Shown here piece after piece: positions 1 to 9,039 of a stretch of DNA of 64,000 bases. Under the pieces are notes generated by a model that searched no databases, was not told where the DNA came from, and saw nothing but the letters and a program-made list of their open reading frames with translations. Source of the DNA: Bradyrhizobium sp. SRL28 (GTDB lineage: Bacteria > Pseudomonadota > Alphaproteobacteria > Rhizobiales > Xanthobacteraceae). Where the stretch lies: NCBI RefSeq assembly GCF_018596315.1, contig NZ_JAHEAG010000002.1:434001-498000 (forward strand), in the 5' to 3' direction. Positions within the stretch are counted from its first letter, which is position 1, and each line of letters opens with the position of its first letter. The position numbers and the translations under genes are program-made.

Positions 1-134
1 CCCTAGCGCGCAATTGCCGCGCTGCCGTCAGAGTCGGACCGAGATGGCCAGGGCCTCCCCAAGATGCCACCAGAAAGTTGTAGGACATGGTTTCGCTCTA
101 CGTGGTGGATCGGCGATTCATGAGCTTTCGACGC

Positions 135-1196
135 CTATAAGGCCGCTGGCGGTCTCGACAGCCATCTTGTCAGCTCTGCGGCTGACAGCTCCGGACTCAG
201 GCATGCGGCCTGACCGCACCACAACGGTATGAAGTCTGTGCACCCGTGGGGTTCAGATGCGGCGCGGAGCGGAGCAAGCGGAGCCGCGGCGAGGGGAAAG
301 GCGGGTAGATTCTTTGCCATCGGACCAAGCTCTCGAACGATCCGAGTTTCGCGCACGCGGGCCGGTCGCCCGGTAAAGACGTTTGTGACCAGCGTTTGCT
401 CTGGTCGCGCAGCTCTCACCGCCTGTCGATACAAGGGAGAAACATTTGCCTCCTCACAGAATAGAAATGCTGTACCGACCTGTACCGCCGACGCTCCCAG
501 TGCGAATGCAGCAGCAACTCCCCTTTGATCGGCAATGCCTCCGGCTGCTATGACCGGGACTTTCACGGCATCGACAATCTGCGGCACCAGTGCCATCGTG
601 CCGACCTGCGCGTCGACTTTGTCGTGAAGGAACGTTCCGCGATGTCCGCCTGCCTCAAGTCCCTGAGCAATGATGGCATCGCAACCGGCTTCCTCCAGCC
701 ACTCCGCCTCTTCGACGGTGGTCGCCGACGATACGATCTTCGCGCCGGTCCTACGCACACGCTCGAGAAGATGCTTGAGCGGAAGGCCAAAGTGAAAGCT
801 GACGACCTCCGGCCTGATCTCGTCCAGGAGATCGCAATGGGCAGTACCAAACGTCGGAACAAGGGTGCCGAGCAGGCTTTGGTCGGAGGCAAGGCCGAGC
901 TCGGCATAGTATGGCATCAAGGACCCAATCCAGGCGTCCTCCGAAGCTGGATTTCTCTCAGGCGATTCATGGCAAAGAAAGTTTACGTTGACCGGTTTCG
1001 AGGTCCGCTGTCGTATCTCGGAAAACATCACCCGAGCCGCTTGCCGGCTCAGATTGGTGAGAGGCAGCGAGCCCAGTCCGCCCGCTTCTGCAACTCCGAC
1101 AACCATCGAAGCCGTAACAACGCCCAGCATAGGCGCCTGAATGATCGGCACTTCGATTCCGAACAGCTCGGTGATGGATCGATTATAGGCGTTCAT
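135..1196 (-). CDS. nitronate monooxygenase (2-nitropropane dioxygenase family)
   Basis: Predicted FMN-dependent nitronate monooxygenase, a cytosolic TIM-barrel flavoenzyme that oxidises alkyl nitronates. The 353-residue product has 'VPIIQAPMLG' near residue 16, the glycine-rich 'AGGLGSLP' near 38, the family motif 'EAGGHRG' near 181, then 'VIAAGGIAD' and 'ALGASAVQVGTAFLF', so the barrel appears complete and of usual length. It begins 42 bp after the stop of the upstream SDR gene on the same strand, so AraC-SDR-NMO may be one transcript. The natural substrate cannot be deduced; some relatives act on other small acids or keto compounds. Family call is firm, substrate is not. Confidence 0.88.
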   Translation of the reverse strand: MNAYNRSITELFGIEVPIIQAPMLGVVTASMVVGVAEAGGLGSLPLTNLSRQAARVMFSEIRQRTSKPVNVNFLCHESPERNPASEDAWIGSLMPYYAELGLASDQSLLGTLVPTFGTAHCDLLDEIRPEVVSFHFGLPLKHLLERVRRTGAKIVSSATTVEEAEWLEEAGCDAIIAQGLEAGGHRGTFLHDKVDAQVGTMALVPQIVDAVKVPVIAAGGIADQRGVAAAFALGASAVQVGTAFLFCEEANVSPLYRQAVRAARPEQTLVTNVFTGRPARVRETRIVRELGPMAKNLPAFPLAAAPLAPLRAASEPHGCTDFIPLWCGQAACLSPELSAAELTRWLSRPPAAL

Positions 1197-1238
1197 TTTT
1201 TTCTCGCGCTGGTTTGGCTCATTGAGGCTTTGATGCGG

Positions 1239-1958
1239 TCACCAGCGCCCTGCGTTGGCGCCGCCATCGACGTGCAAAATCTCTCCGGTGACAAAGGCTG
1301 CATCTTCGAGATAGAGAACCGCGTCGACGATCTCCTGAACTTCCCCAATGCGACCCATGGGATGTAGCGTTGCAAGGAAAGTATGCGTATCACTCGCATG
1401 CATGGGAGTGCGGATCGCACCGGGAGCCACCGCATTCACCCGGATACCCTTGTCCGCATATTCGATGGCGAGTGACCGGGTCACTGCATTGACCCCACCC
1501 TTGGTGATCGCCGTCAAAGCCGCTGGCAGGCCCTTCAATGGCTGCTCGGCCAGGAGGCTGGAGGTTATGTTGACGACGTGTCCACTCTCTCGACGAAGCA
1601 TCTCAGCTATCGCCCTCTGCGAGACGTGAAAGAAGCCTCCGAGATTTACTTGTAGGAGCGTCGTAAATTCACTCTCGGTGTACTCCGTGAAGGACTTGGG
1701 AAGGAAAGCACCCGCGTTGTTAATCAGGGTGTCCACGCGACCAAAACGCTCTTTCGCTGTTTGAATGACCAACGAAGCTATTTCTGGCTGTGAGATATCG
1801 CCGGCAACTTCAACCAGGTTCGGCTGACCGGTGGTCGCTATTTTCCGTGAACACGCGACCACACGGTAGCCCTTGGCGAGAAGTTGCCGGACTATTCCGG
1901 CGCCAATTCCCTGAGACGCCCCGGTTACTATGGCAACTTTCTCTGTTGGCTTCATCAT
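1239..1958 (-). CDS. SDR-family oxidoreductase with atypical active site
   Basis: Short-chain dehydrogenase/reductase of about 239 residues. The start is the ATG-ATG pair at 1958, preceded by an AAGGG ribosome site; longer upstream reading is low-quality sequence. The nucleotide-binding 'TGASQGIG' lies near residue 10, 'NNAG' near 82 and the late 'RVNAVAPGAIRTP' motif near 180. The usual YxxxK catalytic motif is replaced by 'ALTAITKGG': the Lys is present but no Tyr sits four residues before it. The residue before it in the usual Ser region is in 'NITSSL'. It may therefore be a divergent SDR with altered chemistry. It lies between an AraC regulator and nitronate monooxygenase on the same strand, suggesting one small detoxification or catabolic unit. 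Confidence 0.85.
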   Translation of the reverse strand: MMKPTEKVAIVTGASQGIGAGIVRQLLAKGYRVVACSRKIATTGQPNLVEVAGDISQPEIASLVIQTAKERFGRVDTLINNAGAFLPKSFTEYTESEFTTLLQVNLGGFFHVSQRAIAEMLRRESGHVVNITSSLLAEQPLKGLPAALTAITKGGVNAVTRSLAIEYADKGIRVNAVAPGAIRTPMHASDTHTFLATLHPMGRIGEVQEIVDAVLYLEDAAFVTGEILHVDGGANAGRW

Positions 1959-2044
1959 GCCGCCCTTGCTGAAATCGACCAAAAACCTGGGCATCAATTT
2001 GGCCATCTCTGCGCAATTCGTCTTGGCGTTTTCGGACGTCCGGT

Positions 2045-2947
2045 TCAGCTTTTCGTGACCGAACGATCCGTTGGGTGGGCGCGCTGGATTATGAGGTTGG
2101 CTTCTTCCATCCCTACTGCGCCGGTGCGAAGTTCGTGGGTGAAGAAATCTTTCGGCGACTCGCCAACGATGTCTTGGAATTCGCTGACGAGGTGAGCTTG
2201 ATCGGTCAAGCCACAGGCTTGGGCGACCTGCGCCCACGACCGGCCGGTCCGTCGTTCCGCGAGGATTTTTTGAAAGCGTGCCAGGCGCGCAAATCGCTTC
2301 GGACCGATGCCAAAAGCAGCATTGAAGGCACGCGAAAGATGACGTGGACTAGAGCCCAGTTGTGCAGCGAGGGAGTGCACCTGCATGTTTGGGTCGTTCC
2401 TGAGATGCAGCGCCGCGCGGTTGACGAGGCTATCGGCGTGAGGACGAAGATGTCGAAGCAAAAAGGATTGAACGCCAGAAATCCGCTCTTCGCTTGTCTG
2501 CGCGGCTGCAAGCATGTCGTCACACATTGCCACTTCGCAAGCGCTGAATAGGTCTCCAAGATGGAAATTGGCGTTTGCGAACTCCCTAAGCGGAGCTCGG
2601 ACTATGCGGCTCGCCGCATCAGATCTAAGACAAACAATGACGACGCCAAATGCTCCCGTGGGGCGCAGAGTAACGGCATGAGACTGAATATGGGTCGCAC
2701 ACTTCGTCGGTAGAAGCGTCGTGCGTTGATGTATTTTCGCCGGCGTTCGATATTGACCGATTAACTGGAGAGAAGTGCCAGGGGCGCATTTGATTGTCAG
2801 CGCCTTTGCGAAATCTCCGTCCGGAATGTCGCAGTCCCAGATTGCCTCGACGATATCGGAAAGCAAGGGCGAACGAAAACATCTCAGTGCACCCTCATGC
2901 GCCGAGGCGTTCGCACGGATGCCAATTGGATACTCGACGAACTTCAT
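2045..2947 (-). CDS. AraC-family transcriptional regulator
   Basis: Regulator of about 300 residues with a C-terminal double helix-turn-helix: 'VHSLAAQLGSSPRHLSRAF' followed by 'FARLARFQKILAERR', 'WAQVAQACGLTDQAHLVSEF' and 'GESPKDFF', the expected order for AraC DNA-binding domains. The N-terminal roughly 170 residues are a poorly conserved sensor region without recognised ligand motifs. I prefer the ATG at 2947, which has GGAGAG about ten bases upstream; an in-frame TTG at 2983 would add 12 residues. It is the first gene of a minus-strand run with the SDR and nitronate monooxygenase genes and probably controls them, which is inference from position only. Confidence 0.85.
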   Translation of the reverse strand: MKFVEYPIGIRANASAHEGALRCFRSPLLSDIVEAIWDCDIPDGDFAKALTIKCAPGTSLQLIGQYRTPAKIHQRTTLLPTKCATHIQSHAVTLRPTGAFGVVIVCLRSDAASRIVRAPLREFANANFHLGDLFSACEVAMCDDMLAAAQTSEERISGVQSFLLRHLRPHADSLVNRAALHLRNDPNMQVHSLAAQLGSSPRHLSRAFNAAFGIGPKRFARLARFQKILAERRTGRSWAQVAQACGLTDQAHLVSEFQDIVGESPKDFFTHELRTGAVGMEEANLIIQRAHPTDRSVTKS

Positions 2948-3162
2948 GCCAACGCAACTCTCCGGCCAGGTACGGTCCAGCAATCAACCATCAGCATTTC
3001 ATGTCCCAAGTAGATCTGGAAAATGAGAAGTCAACCCGCATGCTCGCTTCGACTAGTTTCAATACGAGGCATTATTGCGGGTTCACATTGAAAGGAGCGG
3101 GACCGGGCGCGTGGACTATCAAGATACTGAGGCCGCCAATCCGTTAGTGGCGTTATCGAAGA

Positions 3163-5721
3163 TCACGCCTCGCGCAGGGTTGACCGAACGCGTCGCGCCA
3201 GGTCTGCCAGGCTGAAGGGTTTGTCGATAATGGAAAACTCGCCAACGGCCTTATTTCGTTGCAGCACTCCCTCGGCGTAGCCCGAGGTGAGCAGGATTTT
3301 GATGTCTTTGCGCAGCCGCTTCGCCTCGCGAGCAAGCTCGATGCCATTCATTCCGTTTGGCATCACGATATCGCTGAACAGAAGTTCAAATGGTTGGTCA
3401 CTCTGGAGCGTTCGAAGCGCCTCTGTGCCATTGTGGGCGCAAGAAACCTGATACCCGAAGGTGGACAGCATTGCCGACGTGACGTTCAGGAGGTCCTCGT
3501 TATCGTCGACCACAAGGACTCTCTCGGAGCCTGTCGGTAAGGCCTGAGTCTCGATGGTGTCCGGCGCGGCATCGGGTTCCCGTGTAGTGGCAGGTAGGTA
3601 CAGAGCGACCGTGGTGCCCGCTCCTGGTGCGCTCTCGACGGCAATATGCCCTCCGGACTGTCGGACAAAGCCATAGACCATGCTGAGGCCGAGTCCGGTA
3701 CCCTTGCCAACCTCCTTGGTCGTGAAGAAGGGTTCAAACACCCGGTCTCGCACTTCGGGAGGCATCCCGCGGCCGTTGTCGGCGACAGAGAGCCGAACGT
3801 ACGATCCTGGTGAGCACCCGGCCACGCTTTCCTCCTCCACGATGTTCTGGGTCTCGATCTGGAGAATGCCTCTATCCGCCATGGCGTCCCGAGCATTCAG
3901 GGCGAGGTTAAGGAGGGCCGTCTCCAGCAGCGAAGGATCGACATGGCACAGCCACAATTCCTCGTCTGTCTGCAGCTTGACTTCGCATCCGTCGCCGACA
4001 GCCTGGTGGATAAGTCCCTCGAATTCGAAAATGAGTTGGTTTGCATTGACCAATTTCGGCTTCAATGCCTGCCGCCGGGAAAAGGCGAGAAGTTGCGCCG
4101 TCAACTTTGCTCCCCGATCAGCGGCGCGTCGCGCGGCCGCCGCGCAGTGCCGGACCTCGTTGGTGTCTGCTGTACCTTCGATCAGTTCGAGGTTCGCGGA
4201 AATCACCATAAGCAGATTATTGAAGTCGTGCGCGACGCCGCCGGTAAGCTGTCCGACGGACTCCATCTTTTGGCTCTGATGGAGTTGCTCTTCCATCAGA
4301 CGGCGCGCCTCCAGGGCATGCTTGTGTTCGGTGATATCCCGGAGGAATACCGCGAGACCCTGGCTCGAAGGGAACGCATTGATCGCGTACCAGGCCTTGG
4401 TGCGTGGACAGAGCATTTCGAGGAAGGTCGGACGCTGTTCTGACGTTGCCTCACGAATTTGTTTCAGGACTTCCATATCGGCGGCGGCTGCAAAGGCTTC
4501 CGTAAGGGGCATGCCGATGATGTCGCGGTCCTGGGCCAGCCGCAATCTGGCCGGCCCGTTGAGGTAGCTGACGCGCCAGTCCCGATCGATGATGAGCACG
4601 CTGTCGGTGGTGCTTTCAAAGATCATCGTGATCCGGGCTGCGGCCTCCTCGGCTTTCTCCTTTGCCTCGGACAATTCGTGCTCACGGTGTTCCAGCGCAT
4701 TGGCCATGGTGTTGAACGCATCGGCAACCCGTGCGATTTCGGATGTTCCGCGGATGTCCACACGTCGGTCGAATTCACCGAACCGCCATTGATTGGCGGC
4801 GTCGACAAGTTGCCCAAGCGGACGATGGATAAAGCGCTGGGCGCCCAATGATGTCAGGACCAGAACCAGCGCGGTGCTCAGTATGATCTGAAGGATGCCG
4901 CGCTGCGTGCCGCGTTGGATCTCATTGAATGCCCGGGCCTTGTCCAGGCCAAAGCTGATGAGAAGCCCTCCGGAATCATCTCGCAGGGCCGAATAGCCGA
5001 CGATCCGCTCCACGCCATCGAGGTCGACGATGTCGGCTGTGGTCCGATCGCTGCGGCTTGGACCATTGTCGCCGGCCATCTTTCGGCCGACAAAGCGAGC
5101 GTTGTCAGGATAGTGGGCGAGGTATGTGCCGTTCCGGTCCACAATCGCGAGCGCAGCCCCGGGCGCAACATTCCGCCGAGCGAGGGAGTCGGCGAGCCAA
5201 TCCAGGCTGAGAGCGGCTATAACCACGCCGCCGGGGCGGGCATCATCGCCGAAGAATGGCAACGCGAAATGAAGGACGTTACGGCCGGTCTGTCGACCAA
5301 TCGCGAACGCTCCGACTGTAAACTTTCCGGTTCTCAGAACATCGGCGAGATAGGGTCTCCCGGCCGCAGTCGAGGGCTTATGATAGTCGGTCGCGTTGCA
5401 GAACGAACTGCCGTTTATGTCGACCACGAGAAAGCTGATGAACCCCGGATATCGTTGCTTGATCTTGGCGAGGTAAGCATTGCATCCTTCGGCGTCCTTC
5501 GCCTTTATCGCTGGAAGCTCTGACAGCGCAATCAGGGCCTGATGAATCCCCTGAACGGTCTGCCGCTGCTCTGCCGCGGCGAGTTCAGCCAGGTTGCGAG
5601 CATGACCTTGCACTTCGATCTGGCGTGTGCGGCGCAGGTCGAATTCGTTGTACGCCTGGATTCCGATCGCAGGCAGCAGCGCGACAGCCACCAGCACAAG
5701 TAGCCGTGATAGGAGAGTCAC
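3163..5721 (-). CDS. hybrid sensor histidine kinase (dCache-HAMP-PAS-HisKA-HATPase-REC)
   Basis: Membrane sensor kinase of 852 residues. A transmembrane helix at about 5-23 is followed by a periplasmic double-Cache-like domain (about 30-275), a second helix (about 277-297), HAMP, a coiled coil, a PAS domain ('[19 protein letters not shown]'), HisKA with phospho-acceptor His in '[11 protein letters not shown]', HATPase_c with 'NARDAM', 'DNGRGM' and '[11 protein letters not shown]', and an intact C-terminal receiver ('VLVVDDNED', 'LFSDIVMP', 'IIDKPF'). The start is GTG, three bases after the stop of a 52-codon ORF, so translation is probably coupled. The operon promoter carries the GTAAC-N27-GTAAC box at 5925-5970. 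The OmpR-type regulator at 8151 is the obvious candidate partner, inferred from proximity and the shared box. Confidence 0.92.
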   Translation of the reverse strand: MTLLSRLLVLVAVALLPAIGIQAYNEFDLRRTRQIEVQGHARNLAELAAAEQRQTVQGIHQALIALSELPAIKAKDAEGCNAYLAKIKQRYPGFISFLVVDINGSSFCNATDYHKPSTAAGRPYLADVLRTGKFTVGAFAIGRQTGRNVLHFALPFFGDDARPGGVVIAALSLDWLADSLARRNVAPGAALAIVDRNGTYLAHYPDNARFVGRKMAGDNGPSRSDRTTADIVDLDGVERIVGYSALRDDSGGLLISFGLDKARAFNEIQRGTQRGILQIILSTALVLVLTSLGAQRFIHRPLGQLVDAANQWRFGEFDRRVDIRGTSEIARVADAFNTMANALEHREHELSEAKEKAEEAAARITMIFESTTDSVLIIDRDWRVSYLNGPARLRLAQDRDIIGMPLTEAFAAAADMEVLKQIREATSEQRPTFLEMLCPRTKAWYAINAFPSSQGLAVFLRDITEHKHALEARRLMEEQLHQSQKMESVGQLTGGVAHDFNNLLMVISANLELIEGTADTNEVRHCAAAARRAADRGAKLTAQLLAFSRRQALKPKLVNANQLIFEFEGLIHQAVGDGCEVKLQTDEELWLCHVDPSLLETALLNLALNARDAMADRGILQIETQNIVEEESVAGCSPGSYVRLSVADNGRGMPPEVRDRVFEPFFTTKEVGKGTGLGLSMVYGFVRQSGGHIAVESAPGAGTTVALYLPATTREPDAAPDTIETQALPTGSERVLVVDDNEDLLNVTSAMLSTFGYQVSCAHNGTEALRTLQSDQPFELLFSDIVMPNGMNGIELAREAKRLRKDIKILLTSGYAEGVLQRNKAVGEFSIIDKPFSLADLARRVRSTLREA

Positions 5722-5724
5722 CTG

Positions 5725-5883
5725 TCATCGTGCCCCAATCCTGGCGTTCGCACGTGGTGGCAATAATGCTGCCTTGATCTCTATGGACAGAGCATTGATG
5801 TTGGTGGTGTGCCAACCGCTCAATCTGCCCCGAACCGTGATACGCACGTCGGGTAGGCGCCATGCCGAATTGAACTGTTCCAT
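5725..5883 (-). CDS. 52-residue small protein upstream of hybrid kinase
   Basis: Unrecognised small ORF of 52 codons. Support: ATG at 5883 has GGAGG six bases upstream, the stop lies three bases before the GTG of the hybrid kinase, and the ORF begins 41 bases downstream of the 46-bp promoter box. The product begins MEQFNSAWRLPDVR and ends in an Arg/Ala/Pro-rich tail (PPRANARIGAR); it has no signal peptide or membrane helix and is basic. It could be a small partner of the kinase or a leader peptide whose translation drives kinase translation. Nothing in the sequence shows a function. Overlapping longer frames on this strand lack a ribosome site. Confidence 0.5.
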   Translation of the reverse strand: MEQFNSAWRLPDVRITVRGRLSGWHTTNINALSIEIKAALLPPRANARIGAR

Positions 5884-5924
5884 GCAAACCTCCGCGCTGC
5901 CCAGCCGCAAGATCCGGGGGTTGT

Positions 5925-5970
5925 GTTACGAATCTGTATCAATCGAGGGAAACTTGGTTACAACCGTAAC
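5925..5970 (-). promoter_or_regulatory. bipartite GTAAC box, kinase operon
   Basis: Read toward the kinase operon (minus strand): GTTACGGTTGTAAC at 5970-5957, 27 bases, then GTAAC at 5929-5925. The 14-mer is a perfect inverted repeat GTTAC-N4-GTAAC. The start-to-start spacing of the two GTAAC elements is 32 bp, as in three other boxes of this locus. It ends 41 bases before the ATG of the 52-codon ORF. It is presumably an operator for the local response regulator; the binding protein is inferred, not shown. Confidence 0.6.
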
Positions 5971-6180
5971 GCGGCCCGCCGTTTCCCTAGCCGGCGACAA
6001 GGTCCGAAGTGTTATCCAATGCTGCCCCATTGGGTGTCTCTCTGCCGAGCATCGGCGTGAAGGATGCCGGCTGAAATTTCATCTGAATTTTCATGGAGTG
6101 GCCGGCCGGCTGGTTTTGAGTCCTTGACGATCGGGTGGAGGGAAGAGATGTCTCCCCTCCGCCACTGTTGACAAGGGGCG

Positions 6181-7539
6181 TTAACGGGCGGCGCGCCGAC
6201 CTCGAGTAGCAACCATTGTACCGCGGCGGTGCACGACAATTCTGGTCTCCTCATTGACGACGACGTGGCTGATGATCCCAAGGATCTCCGATCGTGTGTC
6301 GATCTCGGCGTACTCGGCGGCCATTTGCGATGCGCGCAGGCGATGGCCGGGTTGGTCGAGCACGGTCCGGATGGCTCCGCGCAGGGCCTCCGGCGTTGGC
6401 TCGTTAATTGCGAGATCGATACCGACGCCGGACCATGCGACGCGCGCATTGACACCGGCCTTGTCTTCCGTCAGTCCGGCCGTAACGAGTGGGATTCCAA
6501 AGCTCATGGCCTGGTTGACGCTGCCGTAGCCGCCGTTGGTGACGAACACGTCGACCTTCGGCAACAACCACTCGAACGGCAAATAGCTCGCGAGCCGTGC
6601 GTTGGAGGGAATTGAGCCGGGTATCGCCTCGACCGGACGACCACCGGCCGTGACGACGACGAGTACGTCGGGCTCGTTTGCAAGTGCCGCGAGGGTCGGA
6701 GCAATCAAGAGGCCGAAATTGTGATTTGCGACCGTTCCTTGCGTGACCAACACGACCTTGCGCGAGCCGTCCAATTCATGTGACCACGGCGGCAGTGGAG
6801 CGTGGTTCGGAAGCAGGGGAGGCGTGCCGACGAAATGCACGGATTGCGGGATAACGTCGCGTGGAAACTCGAAGCTCGGGATCGTCAGTTGCATATAAGC
6901 ATCCGCAAGTTCGACCACGGAGTCGAAGATGGGGATCGACAGCGGTCCAACACCCAGCTTCCTCGGAATCGGATTCAAGCGGCGGGCGACTGGCTGATCA
7001 ACAATCCTGTCGAATTGTCTTGCGATGGTGGCGCATTCGACGCGCTCCGCCTCGGTTGTTGCGGGTGGCAGGCCGACGAAATGCGGAGCGCCGTCCTGGC
7101 GACGCCAGTGCAGAAACGATGTGCCGCAAAGAACGACGGGAGGCCGCTTCGCACGCGAGCCGAGCAGCATCGGCAGTATGCCGAAAAACATATCGTCGCC
7201 GATGATGACGTCGGCCGGGAAGTCCAGGAGAGCGTCTTGCAGGCCATCGTGTTGGGGTTGGATACTGTCGACGAACAGGCGCTCAATGGCGACGCGTATC
7301 CATTCCGGTCCGGGCGGAATGGTCTTGAGTGCCGGAGCCCGCGCAAAGACATCATTCGGGTCGAAATCCGCTTCCGGAGGTAGCGGGCGGAATTGCGCTC
7401 CGCTGCTTTCGACCCGGCCGCGCTGTGCGGTCCCGGTCAGGCAGGTGATCTCGTGGCGTTCAGCGATCAAGATGCGCGCGATCGCAAGCAGTGGATTGAG
7501 ATGACCCGTCGCGGGAGTCGATGCGATGAGAATTTTCAT
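6181..7539 (-). CDS. GT1-family (UDP-glycosyltransferase/MGT-like) glycosyltransferase
   Basis: Nucleotide-sugar-dependent glycosyltransferase of 452 residues with GT-B fold, likely cytosolic, transferring a sugar to a small hydrophobic acceptor or lipid. The N-terminus 'ILIASTPATGHLNP' is the typical acceptor-domain start. The C-terminal donor-binding signature reads 'PKVDVFVTNGGYGSV' followed by 'QAMSFGIPLVTAGLTEDKA', where most relatives have 'HGG' in place of 'NGG'; the C-terminal Asp/Glu-Asp/Gln pair is present as 'ED'. Length is normal for bacterial MGT/YjiC-type enzymes. It stands alone on the minus strand and its promoter region carries one copy of the 46-bp box, linking it to the two-component genes on both sides. 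Acceptor and sugar donor are unknown. Confidence 0.85.
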   Translation of the reverse strand: MKILIASTPATGHLNPLLAIARILIAERHEITCLTGTAQRGRVESSGAQFRPLPPEADFDPNDVFARAPALKTIPPGPEWIRVAIERLFVDSIQPQHDGLQDALLDFPADVIIGDDMFFGILPMLLGSRAKRPPVVLCGTSFLHWRRQDGAPHFVGLPPATTEAERVECATIARQFDRIVDQPVARRLNPIPRKLGVGPLSIPIFDSVVELADAYMQLTIPSFEFPRDVIPQSVHFVGTPPLLPNHAPLPPWSHELDGSRKVVLVTQGTVANHNFGLLIAPTLAALANEPDVLVVVTAGGRPVEAIPGSIPSNARLASYLPFEWLLPKVDVFVTNGGYGSVNQAMSFGIPLVTAGLTEDKAGVNARVAWSGVGIDLAINEPTPEALRGAIRTVLDQPGHRLRASQMAAEYAEIDTRSEILGIISHVVVNEETRIVVHRRGTMVATRGRRAAR

Positions 7540-7634
7540 GGGATCCTGTCCTCTGATAGCCGGAGGAGGACTTCCGGTTTGTCCGGATACCCCCGACCGA
7601 TTGGCTGAAGCAGGACAAGAATGCGGGGATTGCT

Positions 7635-7680
7635 GTTACACCGTGGCTTCCGACCGATGCGAATTTGTTACGGCTGCAGT
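7635..7680 (-). promoter_or_regulatory. bipartite GTAAC box, glycosyltransferase promoter
   Basis: Read toward the glycosyltransferase: ACTGCAGCCGTAAC (7680-7667), 27 bases, GTAAC (7639-7635). Same 14-mer + N27 + GTAAC architecture and orientation toward the gene as the other three copies; it ends 95 bases before the ATG at 7539. The 14-mer differs from the copy at 8948 by one base. Confidence 0.6.
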
Positions 7681-7734
7681 GCATGATGGTTGCGCCGAGG
7701 CGCTGGCACGTTGGGGCCTATGCCTGGGAGCGTG

Positions 7735-7780
7735 ATTACAATTGTAACCCGAGCGCCCGACGCTGAAGCGGCTCGGTAAC
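7735..7780 (+). promoter_or_regulatory. bipartite GTAAC box, response-regulator promoter
   Basis: Plus strand: ATTACAATTGTAAC (7735-7748), 27 bases, GTAAC (7776-7780). The first element contains a perfect 12-bp palindrome TTACAATTGTAA. It faces the response-regulator gene, 370 bases upstream of the preferred ATG, so a long 5' leader would follow. This would make the regulator autoregulated if it binds these boxes. Confidence 0.55.
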
Positions 7781-8150
7781 CCAGCATCCATAGTCACATG
7801 GAGACGATACGAACCCGTCCGTGGCAGTACGACTCCGATTGCTTGGTTTCCGTCATTTTATTCACGTCTGCCGTGCGATCGCGGTCAAATGGTTCGCACC
7901 ATGACGGTCACGGATAGTATCACGCTTCATCACAACTCCGAGAGTTTGCTAGTAGCCGCGCAAGAAAAATCTAGATCTCAGGGTCCCGTGGCGTCTTGGC
8001 CAGTGCCTCTAGCGCATCTGTCAAGAACGTCGTTTTCCTTTCGGAATCCTGTTTCAATTAATCAAAGAGCTACTGACAATGGTAGACGCATTTCGCTCCA
8101 ATCCAGACATCACGACCCGGTTAGCGACCAAGAGTTTGCGGGATCGATTC
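7781..8150. other. long leader/intergenic region before response regulator
   Basis: About 370 bases between the promoter box and the response regulator start. Short frames begin at 7819 (GTG) and 7889 (ATG) but lack convincing ribosome sites and codon usage, so no gene is called. An in-frame ATG at 8079 could extend the regulator N-terminus by 24 residues. No terminator or riboswitch was recognised. Confidence 0.4.
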
Positions 8151-8876
8151 ATGTCAACAGAAGCCGGCCACATAATCGTCGTCGACGATGATTCCACGCT
8201 ACGGCAGATGGTGATCAGATATTTGGAGGATCACGACGTCCCGACCAGGGCAGCATCCAGCAAGGACGAATTGAAGCGTCATCTCGAAGGCGCGGAGCCC
8301 AGCCTGATCATTCTGGATCTGAGGCTGGGTCAGGACGACGGGCTCGATCTCCTGAGAGAAATTCGCTCCTATTCCGATGTCCCGGTCATCATCACCACCG
8401 GTCACCGTCCAGATGAAATCGACCGCATCGTCGGCCTGGAGCTCGGTGCGGACGATTACATCATCAAGCCGTTCAGCCTCAGGGAACTGCTGGCCCGCGT
8501 CCGCGCGGTGTTGCGGCGGCAGGAAATGGGAAGGGCCGCTCGCGCCCGCGACCCCGAACGCGGCGGGTATCGTTTCAACGGCTGGACGCTCGAACGCCGT
8601 GGTCGAAAGTTGCTGGATGCCGATAGCAGCCCGGTCGCGCTTAGCAAGGGTGAATATGCCTTACTGCTGGCGTTCCTCGAAGCGCCACAGCGACCGCTGA
8701 CCCGCGAACACCTGCTCCAGGCAACGCGCGTTCACGAAGATATCTTCGACCGGAGCATCGACGTTCAAGTCCTGCGACTGCGGCGCAAGCTGGAGACTGA
8801 TCCGAGCGCACCACGCATTATTCAGACCGAGCGTGGAGTAGGCTACGTGTTCGCATTGCCGGTGGAGCCGTTCTAG
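8151..8876 (+). CDS. OmpR/PhoB-family response regulator
   Basis: Cytosolic DNA-binding response regulator of 241 residues. The receiver (about 5-120) has 'HIIVVDDDSTL', phospho-acceptor Asp in 'LIILDLRLGQDDG', Thr in 'VIITTGH' and Lys in 'DDYIIKPFSL'. The C-terminal winged helix (about 140-237) has 'LSKGEYALLLAFL', 'RSIDVQVLRLRRKLE' and 'IIQTERGVGYVF'. I chose ATG 8151, with GGGAT upstream and the usual short N-terminus; ATG 8079 would add 24 unconserved residues. No kinase is directly adjacent; the hybrid kinase at 3163 and the VirA-like kinase at 10868 are both candidates. It is the likely binder of the four GTAAC-N27-GTAAC boxes, because OmpR-type proteins bind direct repeats and one box faces this gene. 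Confidence 0.93.
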   Translation: MSTEAGHIIVVDDDSTLRQMVIRYLEDHDVPTRAASSKDELKRHLEGAEPSLIILDLRLGQDDGLDLLREIRSYSDVPVIITTGHRPDEIDRIVGLELGADDYIIKPFSLRELLARVRAVLRRQEMGRAARARDPERGGYRFNGWTLERRGRKLLDADSSPVALSKGEYALLLAFLEAPQRPLTREHLLQATRVHEDIFDRSIDVQVLRLRRKLETDPSAPRIIQTERGVGYVFALPVEPF

Positions 8877-8947
8877 AACCGTTCCAACCCCGTGTGCTTT
8901 TCGGAGCGGCAACGCTGCACGCCGTGGCGGAACGAAGGCGGTACCGG

Positions 8948-8993
8948 ACTGCAGCTGTAACCGTTTCTCTCGTAGCGGTGATCGCGATGTAAC
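8948..8993 (+). promoter_or_regulatory. bipartite GTAAC box, DUF1127 gene promoter
   Basis: Plus strand: ACTGCAGCTGTAAC (8948-8961), 27 bases, GTAAC (8989-8993), ending 46 bases before the ATG at 9040. Same architecture and orientation as the copies at 5925, 7635 and 7735. Confidence 0.6.
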
Positions 8994-9039
8994 AGCCGGC
9001 CTTCAAGGTTCTCCTGCAAACATGTAGTGGGAGAATTTC

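Noticed and set aside
7889..8191. Possible 100-codon gene before the response regulator
   Set aside because: No ribosome site, overlaps the regulator start in another frame and shows no protein-like pattern.
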